Position numbers and translations under genes: made by a program. From the NCBI RefSeq assembly GCF_019308285.1, contig NZ_WWEM01000020.1:186001-250000 (forward strand): a stretch of 64,000 nucleotides of DNA. Reading direction: 5' to 3'. The notes beneath the pieces are model-generated. The model ran no database searches. It was not told where the DNA came from and saw only the letters and a program-made list of their open reading frames with translations. The stretch is from Flavobacterium quisquiliarum. GTDB lineage: Bacteria > Bacteroidota > Bacteroidia > Flavobacteriales > Flavobacteriaceae. Shown here one piece after another: positions 8,553 to 17,368 of the stretch. Numbering within the stretch: position 1 is the stretch's first letter; every line of letters begins with the position of its first letter.

Positions 8553-10259
8553 ATGCATAATATTTTTCCAAACCGTACTTTAAAAAGAACATTAATGGCT
8601 TTCTCATTTTGTTCGCTTGTTTCGTCGGCGTATGCCCAATATCCCGTAATTCCAAAAGATGTTCAGGCAAAAGCCGATGCTATTTTAGCTGACGAAGAAA
8701 AAAGATTGAGCGAAATCTGGAATGCTAATCTTCATATTATTAAAGAAGAAGCAAAACAAGGAAAACCTTATCTACCTTGGGCTTCGTATCCAAAAGATTT
8801 TGTTTTTGCGGATATTCCTGCTTTTCCGGGTGCTGAAGGAGGAGGAGCTTATACACAAGGCGGACGTGGCGGAAAAATATTTGTGGTTACAAGTTTAGAA
8901 GACAGCGGAAAAGGAACTTTCCGTGAAGCCTGCGAAGCTGTTGGAGCGAGAACAATTGTTTTTAATGTTTCGGGAATCATTCAGTTGAAAAAAAGAATCA
9001 GCATGCGTGCGCCTTACGTAACCATTGCAGGACAAACCGCTCCTGGTGATGGAATTTGCATTGCCGGAGAAACTTTAGAAATTGACACACATGACGTTAT
9101 CATCAGACATATGCGTTTCCGTCGTGGAGCTACAGATGTTACACGAAGAGATGATGCATTAGGAGGAAATCCGATGGGAAATATCATTGTAGACCACTGC
9201 TCGGTAAGCTGGGGATTAGACGAAAATGTTTCTTTATACAGACATCAGTTTGCCGCCAATGCAAAATCAAAGCTGGAAAAACTGCCAGCTTGTAATATCA
9301 CGATTCAAAACACTATTTCATCAGAAGGTTTAGATACATACAATCATGCTTTTGGAAGTACAATCGGCGGATTGAATAGTACTTTTATGCGCAACTTATG
9401 GGCAGACAATATTTCCAGAAATGCTTCTATCGGAATGTACGGTGACTTTAATTTTGTGAATAATGTAGTATTCAATTGGTGGAATCGTACGCTGGACGGA
9501 GGAGATTATCGTTCAATGTTGAACATCATCAACAACTATTTTAAGCCAGGACCAATTACACCGCAAAATGAGCCAATTTCATATAGAATCGTAAAACCGG
9601 AATCGGGTTATATTGAACCAAAACAATATGGAAGAGCTTATGTTTCAGGAAATTTTATTGTTGGTTCTCCAGAAGTGACAGCTGATAACTGGAATGGCGG
9701 CGTACAATTGGAAAACCTTCCAGAAGCAGAAACAAAAGAATTTTTGGCAGCTATTAAACAGCCAAAACCTTTCTCAATGCCAAAATTTAATATCATGTCG
9801 GCAGAAGAAGCTTATGATTTTGTTTTAACAAATGTTGGAGCAACAATTCCGAAAAGAGATGCTGTTGACGAAAGAATTATCAAACAAGTTAAAACTGGAA
9901 AAATTGAAGTAAAAGACGGTTTGGAAAATTCAATTGGAAAAGAATATATCAAAAGAAGATTACCTGCCGATTCATATAAAAAAGGAATCATTACACATCC
10001 AGATCAAGTTGGCGGATATCCAACTTACAAAGGAAAAGCCTATAAAGATTCAGATAATGATGGAATTCCAGATGCTTGGGAAAAGAAATATGGTTTAAAT
10101 CCAAACGATGCTTCAGATGCTAATAAAGATGCAAATGGAGACGGTTATACCAACATCGAAAAATATTTTAACGGAATCGATCCAAACACTAAAGTTGATT
10201 GGACGAAAACGGAAAATAATACGGATACTTTAGCGAAGCTGAAATCATTGTTGCAATAA
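8553..10259 (+). CDS. Second exported PL1-type pectate lyase
   Basis: A paralog of the lyase at 6027-7739, alignable over its whole 568 aa. The signal peptide is 1-28 (AYA before Gln29). The ATG at 8553 is preferred over Met15 because the intervening residues supply the basic n-region. The beta-helix starts at IPAFPGAEGGG, and matching lyase motifs are TSLEDSGKGTFREAC and NIIVDHCSVSWGLDEN. The C-terminus carries the same Asp-rich calcium-loop segment (DSDNDGIPDAWE, DANGDGYTNIEKY). Differences are clustered in surface loops, for example a charged insertion (AKSKLEKLPAC) after RHQF. The two enzymes may therefore differ in attack on methylated or decorated stretches. It is the last gene of the repeat-free PUL core. 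Confidence 0.87.
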   Translation: MHNIFPNRTLKRTLMAFSFCSLVSSAYAQYPVIPKDVQAKADAILADEEKRLSEIWNANLHIIKEEAKQGKPYLPWASYPKDFVFADIPAFPGAEGGGAYTQGGRGGKIFVVTSLEDSGKGTFREACEAVGARTIVFNVSGIIQLKKRISMRAPYVTIAGQTAPGDGICIAGETLEIDTHDVIIRHMRFRRGATDVTRRDDALGGNPMGNIIVDHCSVSWGLDENVSLYRHQFAANAKSKLEKLPACNITIQNTISSEGLDTYNHAFGSTIGGLNSTFMRNLWADNISRNASIGMYGDFNFVNNVVFNWWNRTLDGGDYRSMLNIINNYFKPGPITPQNEPISYRIVKPESGYIEPKQYGRAYVSGNFIVGSPEVTADNWNGGVQLENLPEAETKEFLAAIKQPKPFSMPKFNIMSAEEAYDFVLTNVGATIPKRDAVDERIIKQVKTGKIEVKDGLENSIGKEYIKRRLPADSYKKGIITHPDQVGGYPTYKGKAYKDSDNDGIPDAWEKKYGLNPNDASDANKDANGDGYTNIEKYFNGIDPNTKVDWTKTENNTDTLAKLKSLLQ

Positions 10260-10285
10260 TTTCAACTTAAAGAATGTACCCAAAG

Positions 10286-10377
10286 TTTGTCATTCCGACG
10301 AAGGAGGAATCACACTAGAAACTCCACAACAGTACGTAAATCCCGCGTGAGATTTCTCCTTCGTCGAAATGACAAAA
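10286..10377. repeat. Imperfect inverted repeat, TGTCATT...AATGACA type (copy 1)
   Basis: The left arm 10286-10311 (TTTGTCATTCCGACGAAGGA...) pairs with the right arm 10351-10377 (...CCTTCGTCGAAATGACAAAA), with a middle of about 40 bases. A second copy with the same arms lies at 15319-15420. The left arm contains a TTG in frame with the downstream gene, giving a spurious Arg-rich extension. It would fold as a long hairpin in the transcript. Confidence 0.85.
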
Positions 10378-10385
10378 TTGTGGAA

Positions 10386-13300
10386 ATGCTTAACTTTAGA
10401 AAATTGAAAAATATACTTAAAGTGAATTTCATTAAACAAAATATAATCCCTTCCTTCAAAAACACATTAGTGATAATGTGTTTTGCTATGTTTACATCTG
10501 GAAACATCACAGCCCAAAACAATTTCCCAGACATCGTAAAAACCAAAGAAGGTAAACTTTCTTTCACAACAGATAATCAAGGAAATCAAATCCCTGATTT
10601 TTCTTTTGCAGGATACAGAAACTCAGAAGTTGCCCTTCCAAATTTAGACAACAAAATTTTTGTTTCGAAACAAGAAGAAGATGCAACGCAGAAAATCCAA
10701 AATGCAATTGATTATGTCAGTGCATTAAAACCAGATAAATCAGGTTTTCGTGGAGCTGTTTTGTTGGATAAAGGAACGTTCAAAATCAGCGGAACATTAT
10801 ACATCAGAAAATCAGGAGTTGTTTTAAGAGGAAGCGGAAATGCTGAAAACGGAACTGTACTTTTAGGAACCGGATTAGAAAGAGAAGCTTTAATTAGAAT
10901 TTTGGGTGAAAATGATAAAGTATATAAAGATTCATTTGAATTTGCTAATGCTTACACACCACTTGGAACGCAGAAAATTCAATTAAAAAATACTTCAAAG
11001 TTAAAAGTTGGAGACGAAATCGAAATCAGCAAACCTTTAACGGATAATTTCATAAAAGAAGTAAATATGCAAGATTTTGGTGGAGAAACTTCTTGGATTG
11101 GTTGGAAAAAAGGAGATTGGACGACAACATGGAATAGAGTTGTAACCAAAATAAACGGAAACGAAGTAACGTTAAATGCTCCGATTACAATGTCGTTAGA
11201 TGATGTTTTCGGAACTTCAAAAGTAACTGTTTATTCATGGGCAGGAAGAATCGAACATATCGGAATTGAAAATATCTTATTAAAATCAACTTACAATCCT
11301 TCAAATTTAAAAGACGAAGAACATCGTTGGCAGGCAATCAGCATTGAAAGCACTAGAAATGCGTGGGTAAAACAAGTAAAATTCAAACACTTTGCAGGTG
11401 GAGCCGTTACAGTTTTAAAGACAAGTCAGCAAATTACGGTTGAAGATTGTATCGCTACAGAACCGATTTCAGAAATTGCTTCATTCAGAAGACATACATT
11501 TTACACAGAAGGTCAGCAGACTTTATTTCAGCGTTGTTATTCAGAATTTGGATATCATGATTTCGCTGTTGGCGGATTTGGAACAACTGGACCAAATGCG
11601 TTCGTACAATGCGAATCACATTTGCCTTTCGAAAACAGCGGAGCAATCGGAAGCTGGGCAACAGGAGTTCTATTTGATATCACTAATATCGACGGAAAAG
11701 CATTAAGTTACAATAACAGAGAACAAGGAGGAAGAGGAGCAGGATGGACAGCAGCGAATTCTGTAATCTGGGAATCGTCGGCATCAAAAGTAGAATGTTA
11801 CAGTCCGCCAACAGCACAAAACTGGGCTTTTGGAGTTTGGGGACAATTTGGAGGAAACGGACATTGGAAAGACGTAAACGGACACATCAGTCCAAGAAGT
11901 TTATTCTACACACAGTTAGAAGCCAGATTAGGAAAACTTCCTGTTCAGCCTTTTATTTACGATTTAGGCTCAGAACCCTCTTCAAGTCCGAGTATTGAAG
12001 TTGCAGCAGAATTAACTAAAAATTCGACTACAACCGCAAAAAGCTTACAAGAATGGATTGCAGAAGCTTCAAAAGCAAATCCGATTAATACAGACAGTAA
12101 AGGTTTAAAAAATGCAAACGATTTAAAATTTGCTTCAAATAAAACTGAAAAATCAGTTTCAAAAGTAACAATAGAAAACGGCTGGTTAACTTTTGAAGGA
12201 AAAGTAATTGCAGGAAAACAAACCAACGTTGCTTGGTGGAGAGGCGATTTAACAGATGATTTCGTAAACAAATCGACACCGCATATCACTCGTTTTGTAC
12301 CAGGAAGAACAGGAAACGGATTGACTGATAAAGTGCAGGAAACGGTAGATTATTTAACTAAAAATAATATCGTTGCCTTAGAACACAATTACGGTTTATG
12401 GTACGACAGAAGAATGGACGATCACGAACGTGTTCGCCGATTTGATGACGATGTTTGGCCTCCGTTTTACGAACAGCCTTTCGCAAGAAGCGGAAAAGAT
12501 TTCGCTTGGGATCATTTAAGCAAATACGATTTAACAAAGTTCAATGATTGGTATTGGAGCCGTTTAGCGCAGTTTGCAACACTGGCAGAACCAAACGGAC
12601 AACTGTTAATCAACCAGCAATATTTTCAACACAATATTTTAGAAGCAGGAGCGCATTGGGCAAGTTCGCCTTGGCGTTCAGCAAACAATATCAACAGCAC
12701 AGGCTTTCCAGAACCGCCACCATATGCAGGAGACAAACGTATTTTCATGGCAGAGCAGTTTTATGATATTACGAATGCTCAAAGAAGAAAATTACACGAA
12801 GGTTTCATTAGAAAATCATTTGAGAACTTTCAGGAAAACAGCAACGTAATTCAGTTAACTAGCGCCGAATATACAGGTCCGTTACATTTTATGGAATTCT
12901 GGTTAGATCAAGCCCAAAAATGGAAAGACGAAACAGGCAAAAAAGGCTTAATTGGTTTAAGTGCCACAAGGGATGTTCAGGATGCTATTTTGAATGATGC
13001 CAAAAGAAATAAAACCGTTGATGTAATTGACATTCGTTATTGGTATTACAAAGAAGATGGTTCGGCTTATGCACCACAAGGAGGCGTAAATTTAGCACCA
13101 AGACAGCACGCCAGAAAATTAAAAACCGGAAAAGAAACGGATAATCAGGTTTATCGTGCCGTTCGTGAATACAGAGAAAAATATCCTGAAAAAGTCATTT
13201 TATATTCAACAGATGGTTCTTCAAGATTCGGATGGCCTGCTTTAATGGCGGGAGCTTCATTGCCAAACATTCCGAAAATCGAATTGCCTCAATTTTATTC

Positions 13301-13571
13301 CGCTTTAAGCGAAATGAAATTAGTTGGTGGAAATACGTTTTCAGACAATCTATGGAAATTGGAAAACAAAGGAAAAAGCTATCTTTTCTACATGAAAAAC
13401 GATCAGGATATTACCATCGATTTAGCAAACGAAAAAGGAACATTTGAAGTATTTGCAATTAATGCAACAACAGGAAATGTAACAAAAAAAGCAAACATAA
13501 GCGGAGGAAAACAAGTCACAATTCCACAAGTTGAAATAAAAGAAAAAGTACTTTTTGTAGTGAAAAAGTAA
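10386..13571 (+). CDS. Large exported two-domain protein: pectin-lyase-like beta-helix plus DUF6298-like domain
   Basis: The start is placed at ATG 10386 (1061 aa) because upstream in-frame codons are translated repeat DNA. A signal sequence with a long basic n-region ends near ITA43 before Gln. Residues of about 60-530 look like a right-handed beta-helix: an early GAVLLDKGTFKISGTLYIR, then repeated short strands such as AWVKQVKFKHFAGGAVTVL. Roughly 590-1000 is a second domain rich in Trp and acidic residues (NVAWWRGDL, NYGLWYDRRMDDHERVRRFD, SAEYTGPLHFMEFWLDQ), resembling a TIM-barrel hydrolase with a small C-terminal beta domain. I believe this matches DUF6298, but no activity is known to me. 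Its place among pectin enzymes suggests it acts on a pectin side chain. Confidence 0.7.
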   Translation: MLNFRKLKNILKVNFIKQNIIPSFKNTLVIMCFAMFTSGNITAQNNFPDIVKTKEGKLSFTTDNQGNQIPDFSFAGYRNSEVALPNLDNKIFVSKQEEDATQKIQNAIDYVSALKPDKSGFRGAVLLDKGTFKISGTLYIRKSGVVLRGSGNAENGTVLLGTGLEREALIRILGENDKVYKDSFEFANAYTPLGTQKIQLKNTSKLKVGDEIEISKPLTDNFIKEVNMQDFGGETSWIGWKKGDWTTTWNRVVTKINGNEVTLNAPITMSLDDVFGTSKVTVYSWAGRIEHIGIENILLKSTYNPSNLKDEEHRWQAISIESTRNAWVKQVKFKHFAGGAVTVLKTSQQITVEDCIATEPISEIASFRRHTFYTEGQQTLFQRCYSEFGYHDFAVGGFGTTGPNAFVQCESHLPFENSGAIGSWATGVLFDITNIDGKALSYNNREQGGRGAGWTAANSVIWESSASKVECYSPPTAQNWAFGVWGQFGGNGHWKDVNGHISPRSLFYTQLEARLGKLPVQPFIYDLGSEPSSSPSIEVAAELTKNSTTTAKSLQEWIAEASKANPINTDSKGLKNANDLKFASNKTEKSVSKVTIENGWLTFEGKVIAGKQTNVAWWRGDLTDDFVNKSTPHITRFVPGRTGNGLTDKVQETVDYLTKNNIVALEHNYGLWYDRRMDDHERVRRFDDDVWPPFYEQPFARSGKDFAWDHLSKYDLTKFNDWYWSRLAQFATLAEPNGQLLINQQYFQHNILEAGAHWASSPWRSANNINSTGFPEPPPYAGDKRIFMAEQFYDITNAQRRKLHEGFIRKSFENFQENSNVIQLTSAEYTGPLHFMEFWLDQAQKWKDETGKKGLIGLSATRDVQDAILNDAKRNKTVDVIDIRYWYYKEDGSAYAPQGGVNLAPRQHARKLKTGKETDNQVYRAVREYREKYPEKVILYSTDGSSRFGWPALMAGASLPNIPKIELPQFYSALSEMKLVGGNTFSDNLWKLENKGKSYLFYMKNDQDITIDLANEKGTFEVFAINATTGNVTKKANISGGKQVTIPQVEIKEKVLFVVKK

Positions 13572-13582
13572 AAGGTTTTGAT

Positions 13583-13804
13583 AGCCACGAATTCACGAAT
13601 TAATCGGAAAGAATTAATTCTGTTTAATTGCTCAAATCTGTGAGAGAAAAATTTCACGCAGATTTAAAAAAGATTTAAGCGGATTTAGCAGATTTTTTAA
13701 ATTTTAATCTGCGTAAATCTTCCAAAATCAGCAGTCCCGATAGCTATCGGGAGCGTGAAATAAAAACACAAAGATTATAAAAAAATAATTCGTGAATTCG
13801 TGGC
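13583..13804. repeat. Nested inverted repeats in spacer before GH140
   Basis: The outer arms are GCCACGAATTCACGAATTA (from 13585) and TAATTCGTGAATTCGTGGC (13786-13804), essentially perfect complements. Inside lie a second pair built on CACGCAGATTT/AATCTGCGT (from about 13652) and an 18-bp perfect palindrome TCCCGATAGCTATCGGGA at 13735-13752. The same outer arms recur at 20235-20379 and 24757-24919. A GTG in the right arm (13792) is in frame with the next gene but is not its start. Confidence 0.85.
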
Positions 13805-13842
13805 AACCAAACCCAAGAAACATAAATTCAAAAACAACCAAA

Positions 13843-15249
13843 ATGAATCTGAAAATTAAATCTTTATACGCTCTTAGTATAAGCTTTATGTTGACAGCAC
13901 AAAGCGGATTTTCGCAATCTGCCAAAACAAAAGCACCTATGCCTGAAATCAAAGTGTCTAAAAATCAGCATTATTTTGTTACCGAAAACGAAAAACCATT
14001 TTTTTGGCTAGGTGACACAGGCTGGCTGGCATTCGGAAAACTGGACAGAGCAGGAATTGAGAAATATTTCAAAGACCGAAAAGACAAAGGATTTAATGTA
14101 GTTCAGGTGATGGTTTTACATAACATCAATGCCGTTAACGTGTATGGCGATCCGGCTTTAATCAACGAAGACGTTTCTAAACCTTTGATTACAGCAGGAA
14201 ATGATTTCAAAGACGCAAAACAATACGATTATTGGGATCACATCGATTACACTTTAGACGTAGCTCAGAAAAACGGAATTTATGTTGCGATGGTCCCGGT
14301 TTGGGGAACCAACGTGTCAAAAGGAAACAAAGTAAGCAAAGAACAAGCAATAGTTTATGCTGATTTCTTGGCCAAAAGATATAAAAATAGAACTAATGTA
14401 ATCTGGTTAAACGGTGGGGATACACACGGAAACGAATTTCAGGACATCTGGAATGCCATTGGAAATACTTTAAAAACCAACAATCCAAATCAATTAGTAA
14501 CTTTCCATCCGTTCGGAAGAACAGATTCTTCAGATGATTATCATAATGCAAAATGGTTAGATTTCAATATGTTCCAGTCAGGACACAGAAGATACGATCA
14601 GGATTCTGTAAAAACGAATTTCAAAGAAGATAATTATAAATTTGTCCTAAGAGATTTCGAATTAAAACCAACAAAACCAACACTTGACGGAGAACCATCT
14701 TACGAAGGAATTCCACACGGTTTGCATGATACGCTACAGCCAAAATGGACAGCAAACGACGTTCGCCGTTACGGATACTGGTCGGTTTTATCTGGCGGTG
14801 CAGGTTATACATACGGACACAACGCCGTAATGCAAATGTTTAGAAAAGGCGATAAACCAGCTTACGGAAACAAAGAATTATGGACGTCAGCGATTAATGC
14901 ACCTGGAGCAAAACAAATGGTTTACATTAAGAAATTACTGGAAGAAGTGCCATTTTTAGAAGGAGTCCCAGATGTTTCTTTAGTGGTGAATCAAGGAGAA
15001 AAATACGATTATATTCCAGCTATAAAAGGAGAAAAATACGCTTTATTATACACTTATAACGGAAGAATAATAGAAGTAAAACTTGGAAAAATTGCTGGAG
15101 ATAAATTCGAAGCGATTTGGTACAATCCAAGAAATGGCAAGAAAACCAAAATCGGAACATTTGATAACAAAGGAACTCAGAATTTTCAACCCGCTGGTAA
15201 AAAAGAAGATGGTAATGACTGGGTTTTGATTTTGAAATCTACTAAGTGA
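13843..15249 (+). CDS. GH140-family glycoside hydrolase (apiosidase family; DUF4038)
   Basis: GH140 was founded on a Bacteroides enzyme that releases apiose-linked side chains from the RG-II backbone. This 468 aa protein starts at ATG 13843 and has a signal peptide (about 1-24, GFS before Gln). The (beta/alpha)8 part begins at PFFWLGDTGWLAFGKL (52-67). Candidate catalytic residues are Asp193 in WLNGGDTHG (acid/base) and Glu284 in LDGEPSYEG (nucleophile), the expected family pattern. The C-terminal 100 residues form the small beta domain often listed as a putative collagen-binding domain (YALLYTYNGRIIEVKL, EAIWYNPRNGKK). It is the strongest single marker that this locus targets RG-II. Exact specificity is unproven. 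Confidence 0.88.
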   Translation: MNLKIKSLYALSISFMLTAQSGFSQSAKTKAPMPEIKVSKNQHYFVTENEKPFFWLGDTGWLAFGKLDRAGIEKYFKDRKDKGFNVVQVMVLHNINAVNVYGDPALINEDVSKPLITAGNDFKDAKQYDYWDHIDYTLDVAQKNGIYVAMVPVWGTNVSKGNKVSKEQAIVYADFLAKRYKNRTNVIWLNGGDTHGNEFQDIWNAIGNTLKTNNPNQLVTFHPFGRTDSSDDYHNAKWLDFNMFQSGHRRYDQDSVKTNFKEDNYKFVLRDFELKPTKPTLDGEPSYEGIPHGLHDTLQPKWTANDVRRYGYWSVLSGGAGYTYGHNAVMQMFRKGDKPAYGNKELWTSAINAPGAKQMVYIKKLLEEVPFLEGVPDVSLVVNQGEKYDYIPAIKGEKYALLYTYNGRIIEVKLGKIAGDKFEAIWYNPRNGKKTKIGTFDNKGTQNFQPAGKKEDGNDWVLILKSTK

Positions 15250-15318
15250 TTAGTGAAAAGTAAAAAGTAATTAGTGAAATGCAATTCGTGAGTAAATAAT
15301 CACGAATTATCCACAATC

Positions 15319-15420
15319 TTGTCATTTCGACGTAAGGAGAAATCTTCGCAAGAAACTCTATAAAGTTGCTCAAGCATGAGGAGCTACTAACTAAGATTTC
15401 TCCTTCGTCGAAATGACAAA
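15319..15420. repeat. Imperfect inverted repeat, TGTCATT...AATGACA type (copy 2)
   Basis: The left arm 15319-15344 (TTGTCATTTCGACGTAAGGA...) pairs with 15395-15420 (...CCTTCGTCGAAATGACAAA). The arms are nearly the same as in the copy at 10286-10377, while the loop differs in sequence and length. That is the pattern of a family conserved for its arms. Confidence 0.85.
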
Positions 15421-15435
15421 AAATGAGAATAAAAT

Positions 15436-15532
15436 ATTTCACGCAGATTTAAAATGATTTAAGCAGATTCTGCAGATTATTTAAAATATAAATCTGCGTT
15501 GATCTGCTAAAATTTGCAAAATCTGCGTGAAA
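15436..15532. repeat. Inverted repeat, TTTCACGCAGATT...AATCTGCGTGAAA type
   Basis: ATTTCACGCAGATTT starting at 15436 is complementary to ATCTGCGTGAAA at 15521-15532. The middle holds further AGCAGATT/AATCTGC pairs. It ends 14 bases before the GH28 start codon, so it would lie in the leader of that gene. Related copies are at 13652-13720, 30451-30517, 34646-34694 and 35716-35787. Confidence 0.8.
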
Positions 15533-15546
15533 CCAAAAAATAAACT

Positions 15547-17115
15547 ATGAAAAATATACTAATAATACTCTGCTTCATAACAGGATTAAATACCACTTTC
15601 GCACAAGACGGCTGGCTAAACATCTTAAAAGAAGGCGGAAACAACAAAGGAATAAAATGCACCCAAGCCATTCAGAATGCTATAGAAAAAGCATCTAAAA
15701 ACGGCGGAGGAACAATCTTTTTCCCTGCAGGAGAATATTTGACAGGAGCTTTAACATTAAAAAGTAACATTACGATTCACTTGGATTCCGGTGCGCTTTT
15801 AAAGTTCTCAGAGAATTTCGATGATTTTCTGCCTTATGTAGAAATGCGTTACGAAGGAATTGTAATGAAAAGTTTCCAACCCTTATTTTATGCGAAAGAT
15901 GTAGAAAATATCACCATCACAGGAAGAGGTATAATCGACGGACAAGGAAAAGCATGGTGGAACGAAGTATACCGAATAGAAACGGCCAAAGAACCGCTTC
16001 CTCCAACCAAATACCAAACCATGTGGGAAGAGCAAAATAAAGGCCTTTACACAGAACCGTATTATAAAAGAACAGTTGATAAAAAGTTTTTCAGACCATC
16101 TTTTTTCCAAGCTTACAACTGCAAAAATATTTTAATTGAAGGCGTAACCTTTAAAAACTCACCTTTCTGGACAATCAACCCAGAATTTTGTGATAATGTA
16201 ACCGTTACCGGAATTTCGATTTTTAATCCGCATTCGCCAAATACAGACGGAATCAATCCTTCTTCTTGTACTAATGTTCATATTTCAAACTGCCATATCA
16301 GCGTTGGCGACGATTGTATTACGATTAAATCAGGAAGAGACGGCGACGGACGTAAATACGGAAAAGCAACAGAAAATGTAACCATCACCAACTGCACCAT
16401 GTTAAGCGGTCACGGCGGAGTGGTAATTGGAAGTGAAATGTCAGGAGGAATCAAAAAGATTACCATTTCAAATTGTGTTTTTGACGGAACAGATCGCGGA
16501 ATTCGTATCAAATCGGCACGTGGAAGAGGCGGTGTTGTAGAAGATATTCGCGTAGATAATATTGTAATGAAAAACATCAAAGAAGAAGCTATCGTTTTAA
16601 GCCTTTTCTACGATAAAGGAACTCAGGTTGAACCTGTAACCGAGAAAACACCGATTTTCAGAAACATCCACATGAGTAACATTACGGCTTCAAACGTAAA
16701 CAAAGCCGGACAGATTCTTGGAATTACTGAAATGCCCATTCAAAACATCACTTTCTCGAACATCAACATGGATGGGAAAGAAGGGTTTACCGTAAGTACA
16801 GCCACAGATGTTGAATTTCATGATGTAAAAGTAAATGCAACTGTTGGTTCGTCTTTCAAAATATCAGATTCAAAAAATGTGATTTTAGACAACGTAGGAT
16901 CTTCAACAGCCATAAAAGGAGTTCCAGTTATCAAATTAGATAACGTTTCAAATGCGTTGATCAACAATAATTTTCCATTCAATCCAACCGATATTTTTAT
17001 CGAAGCCGATGGAAAAGACACTAAAAACATTTTCTTGAAAAACAATGTTTTAAACAACGTTACCACAGCAATCAAAAAAGGAAAAGATTTAGATAAAAAA
17101 GCAATTATAGAATAG
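15547..17115 (+). CDS. GH28 polygalacturonase
   Basis: Hydrolyses alpha-1,4-galacturonide bonds in pectin backbone fragments. It has 522 aa with a signal peptide (1-19, TFA before Gln20). The beta-helix carries all four GH28 hallmarks: NTD at 232-234 (SPNTDGINPSSC), paired Asp255-Asp256 (GDDCITIKSG), GHG at 288-290 (GHGGVVIGSE) and RIK at 320-322. The N-terminal motif GGTIFFPAGEYLTGAL is typical of Bacteroidota members, and an extra loop at about 140-180 may restrict the cleft, as in exo-acting forms. In RG-II loci a GH28 finishes the backbone after the side chains are removed. Endo or exo action cannot be decided from sequence. Confidence 0.93.
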   Translation: MKNILIILCFITGLNTTFAQDGWLNILKEGGNNKGIKCTQAIQNAIEKASKNGGGTIFFPAGEYLTGALTLKSNITIHLDSGALLKFSENFDDFLPYVEMRYEGIVMKSFQPLFYAKDVENITITGRGIIDGQGKAWWNEVYRIETAKEPLPPTKYQTMWEEQNKGLYTEPYYKRTVDKKFFRPSFFQAYNCKNILIEGVTFKNSPFWTINPEFCDNVTVTGISIFNPHSPNTDGINPSSCTNVHISNCHISVGDDCITIKSGRDGDGRKYGKATENVTITNCTMLSGHGGVVIGSEMSGGIKKITISNCVFDGTDRGIRIKSARGRGGVVEDIRVDNIVMKNIKEEAIVLSLFYDKGTQVEPVTEKTPIFRNIHMSNITASNVNKAGQILGITEMPIQNITFSNINMDGKEGFTVSTATDVEFHDVKVNATVGSSFKISDSKNVILDNVGSSTAIKGVPVIKLDNVSNALINNNFPFNPTDIFIEADGKDTKNIFLKNNVLNNVTTAIKKGKDLDKKAIIE

Positions 17116-17120
17116 TTTAT

Positions 17121-17355
17121 TCCTGCAAGGTTTCCAAAACCTTGTAGGTATTTAATAATTATATTTAGAAGCAGAAACATCAGGCTTTTTTGGAAACATC
17201 GTCCCGCTTTTCGTTGCAATCTTTTGTACTGAACCCCAGTACAAAAGGATTTCCACTGCAATCGGGGCTAAAGAGAAAGATTAGGCTTTTTTGCAATCAG
17301 TAGGATTCTGAAATAAACATAAAGATACCTACAAGGTTTTGGAAACCTTGTAGGA
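17121..17355. repeat. Two ACCTACAAGGTTTT hairpins flanking a structured repeat element
   Basis: Hairpins TCCTGCAAGGTTTCC/AAAACCTTGTAGGTA at 17121-17150 and ACCTACAAGGTTTTGGAAACCTTGTAGGA at 17327-17355 bracket a different element at 17202-17269. Read on the minus strand, that element runs AGCCCCGATTGCAGTGG, AAATCC, a perfect 10-bp hairpin (17221-17230 with 17238-17247), then AGATTGCAACG and AAAGCGGGAC. Relatives of the inner element are at 27583-27676 and 38614-38698. The spacer holds no credible gene. Confidence 0.8.
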
Positions 17356-17368
17356 GAAAAAAGAAGAA

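Noticed and set aside
10287..10385. In-frame N-terminal extension (Arg-rich) of the two-domain protein starting at TTG
   Set aside because: It is the translated arm and loop of an inverted repeat found elsewhere; ATG 10386 leads into a signal sequence.
13792..13842. GTG start giving an extension MNSW... on GH140 (same at 20367 for GH78 and 24907 for GH95)
   Set aside because: All three extensions come from the same repeat arm, ATTCGTGAATTCGTGGC; downstream starts give proper signal peptides.
16818..17261. 147-codon minus-strand open frame at the GH28 end
   Set aside because: Antisense to GH28 and continuing into repeat DNA; no motif.
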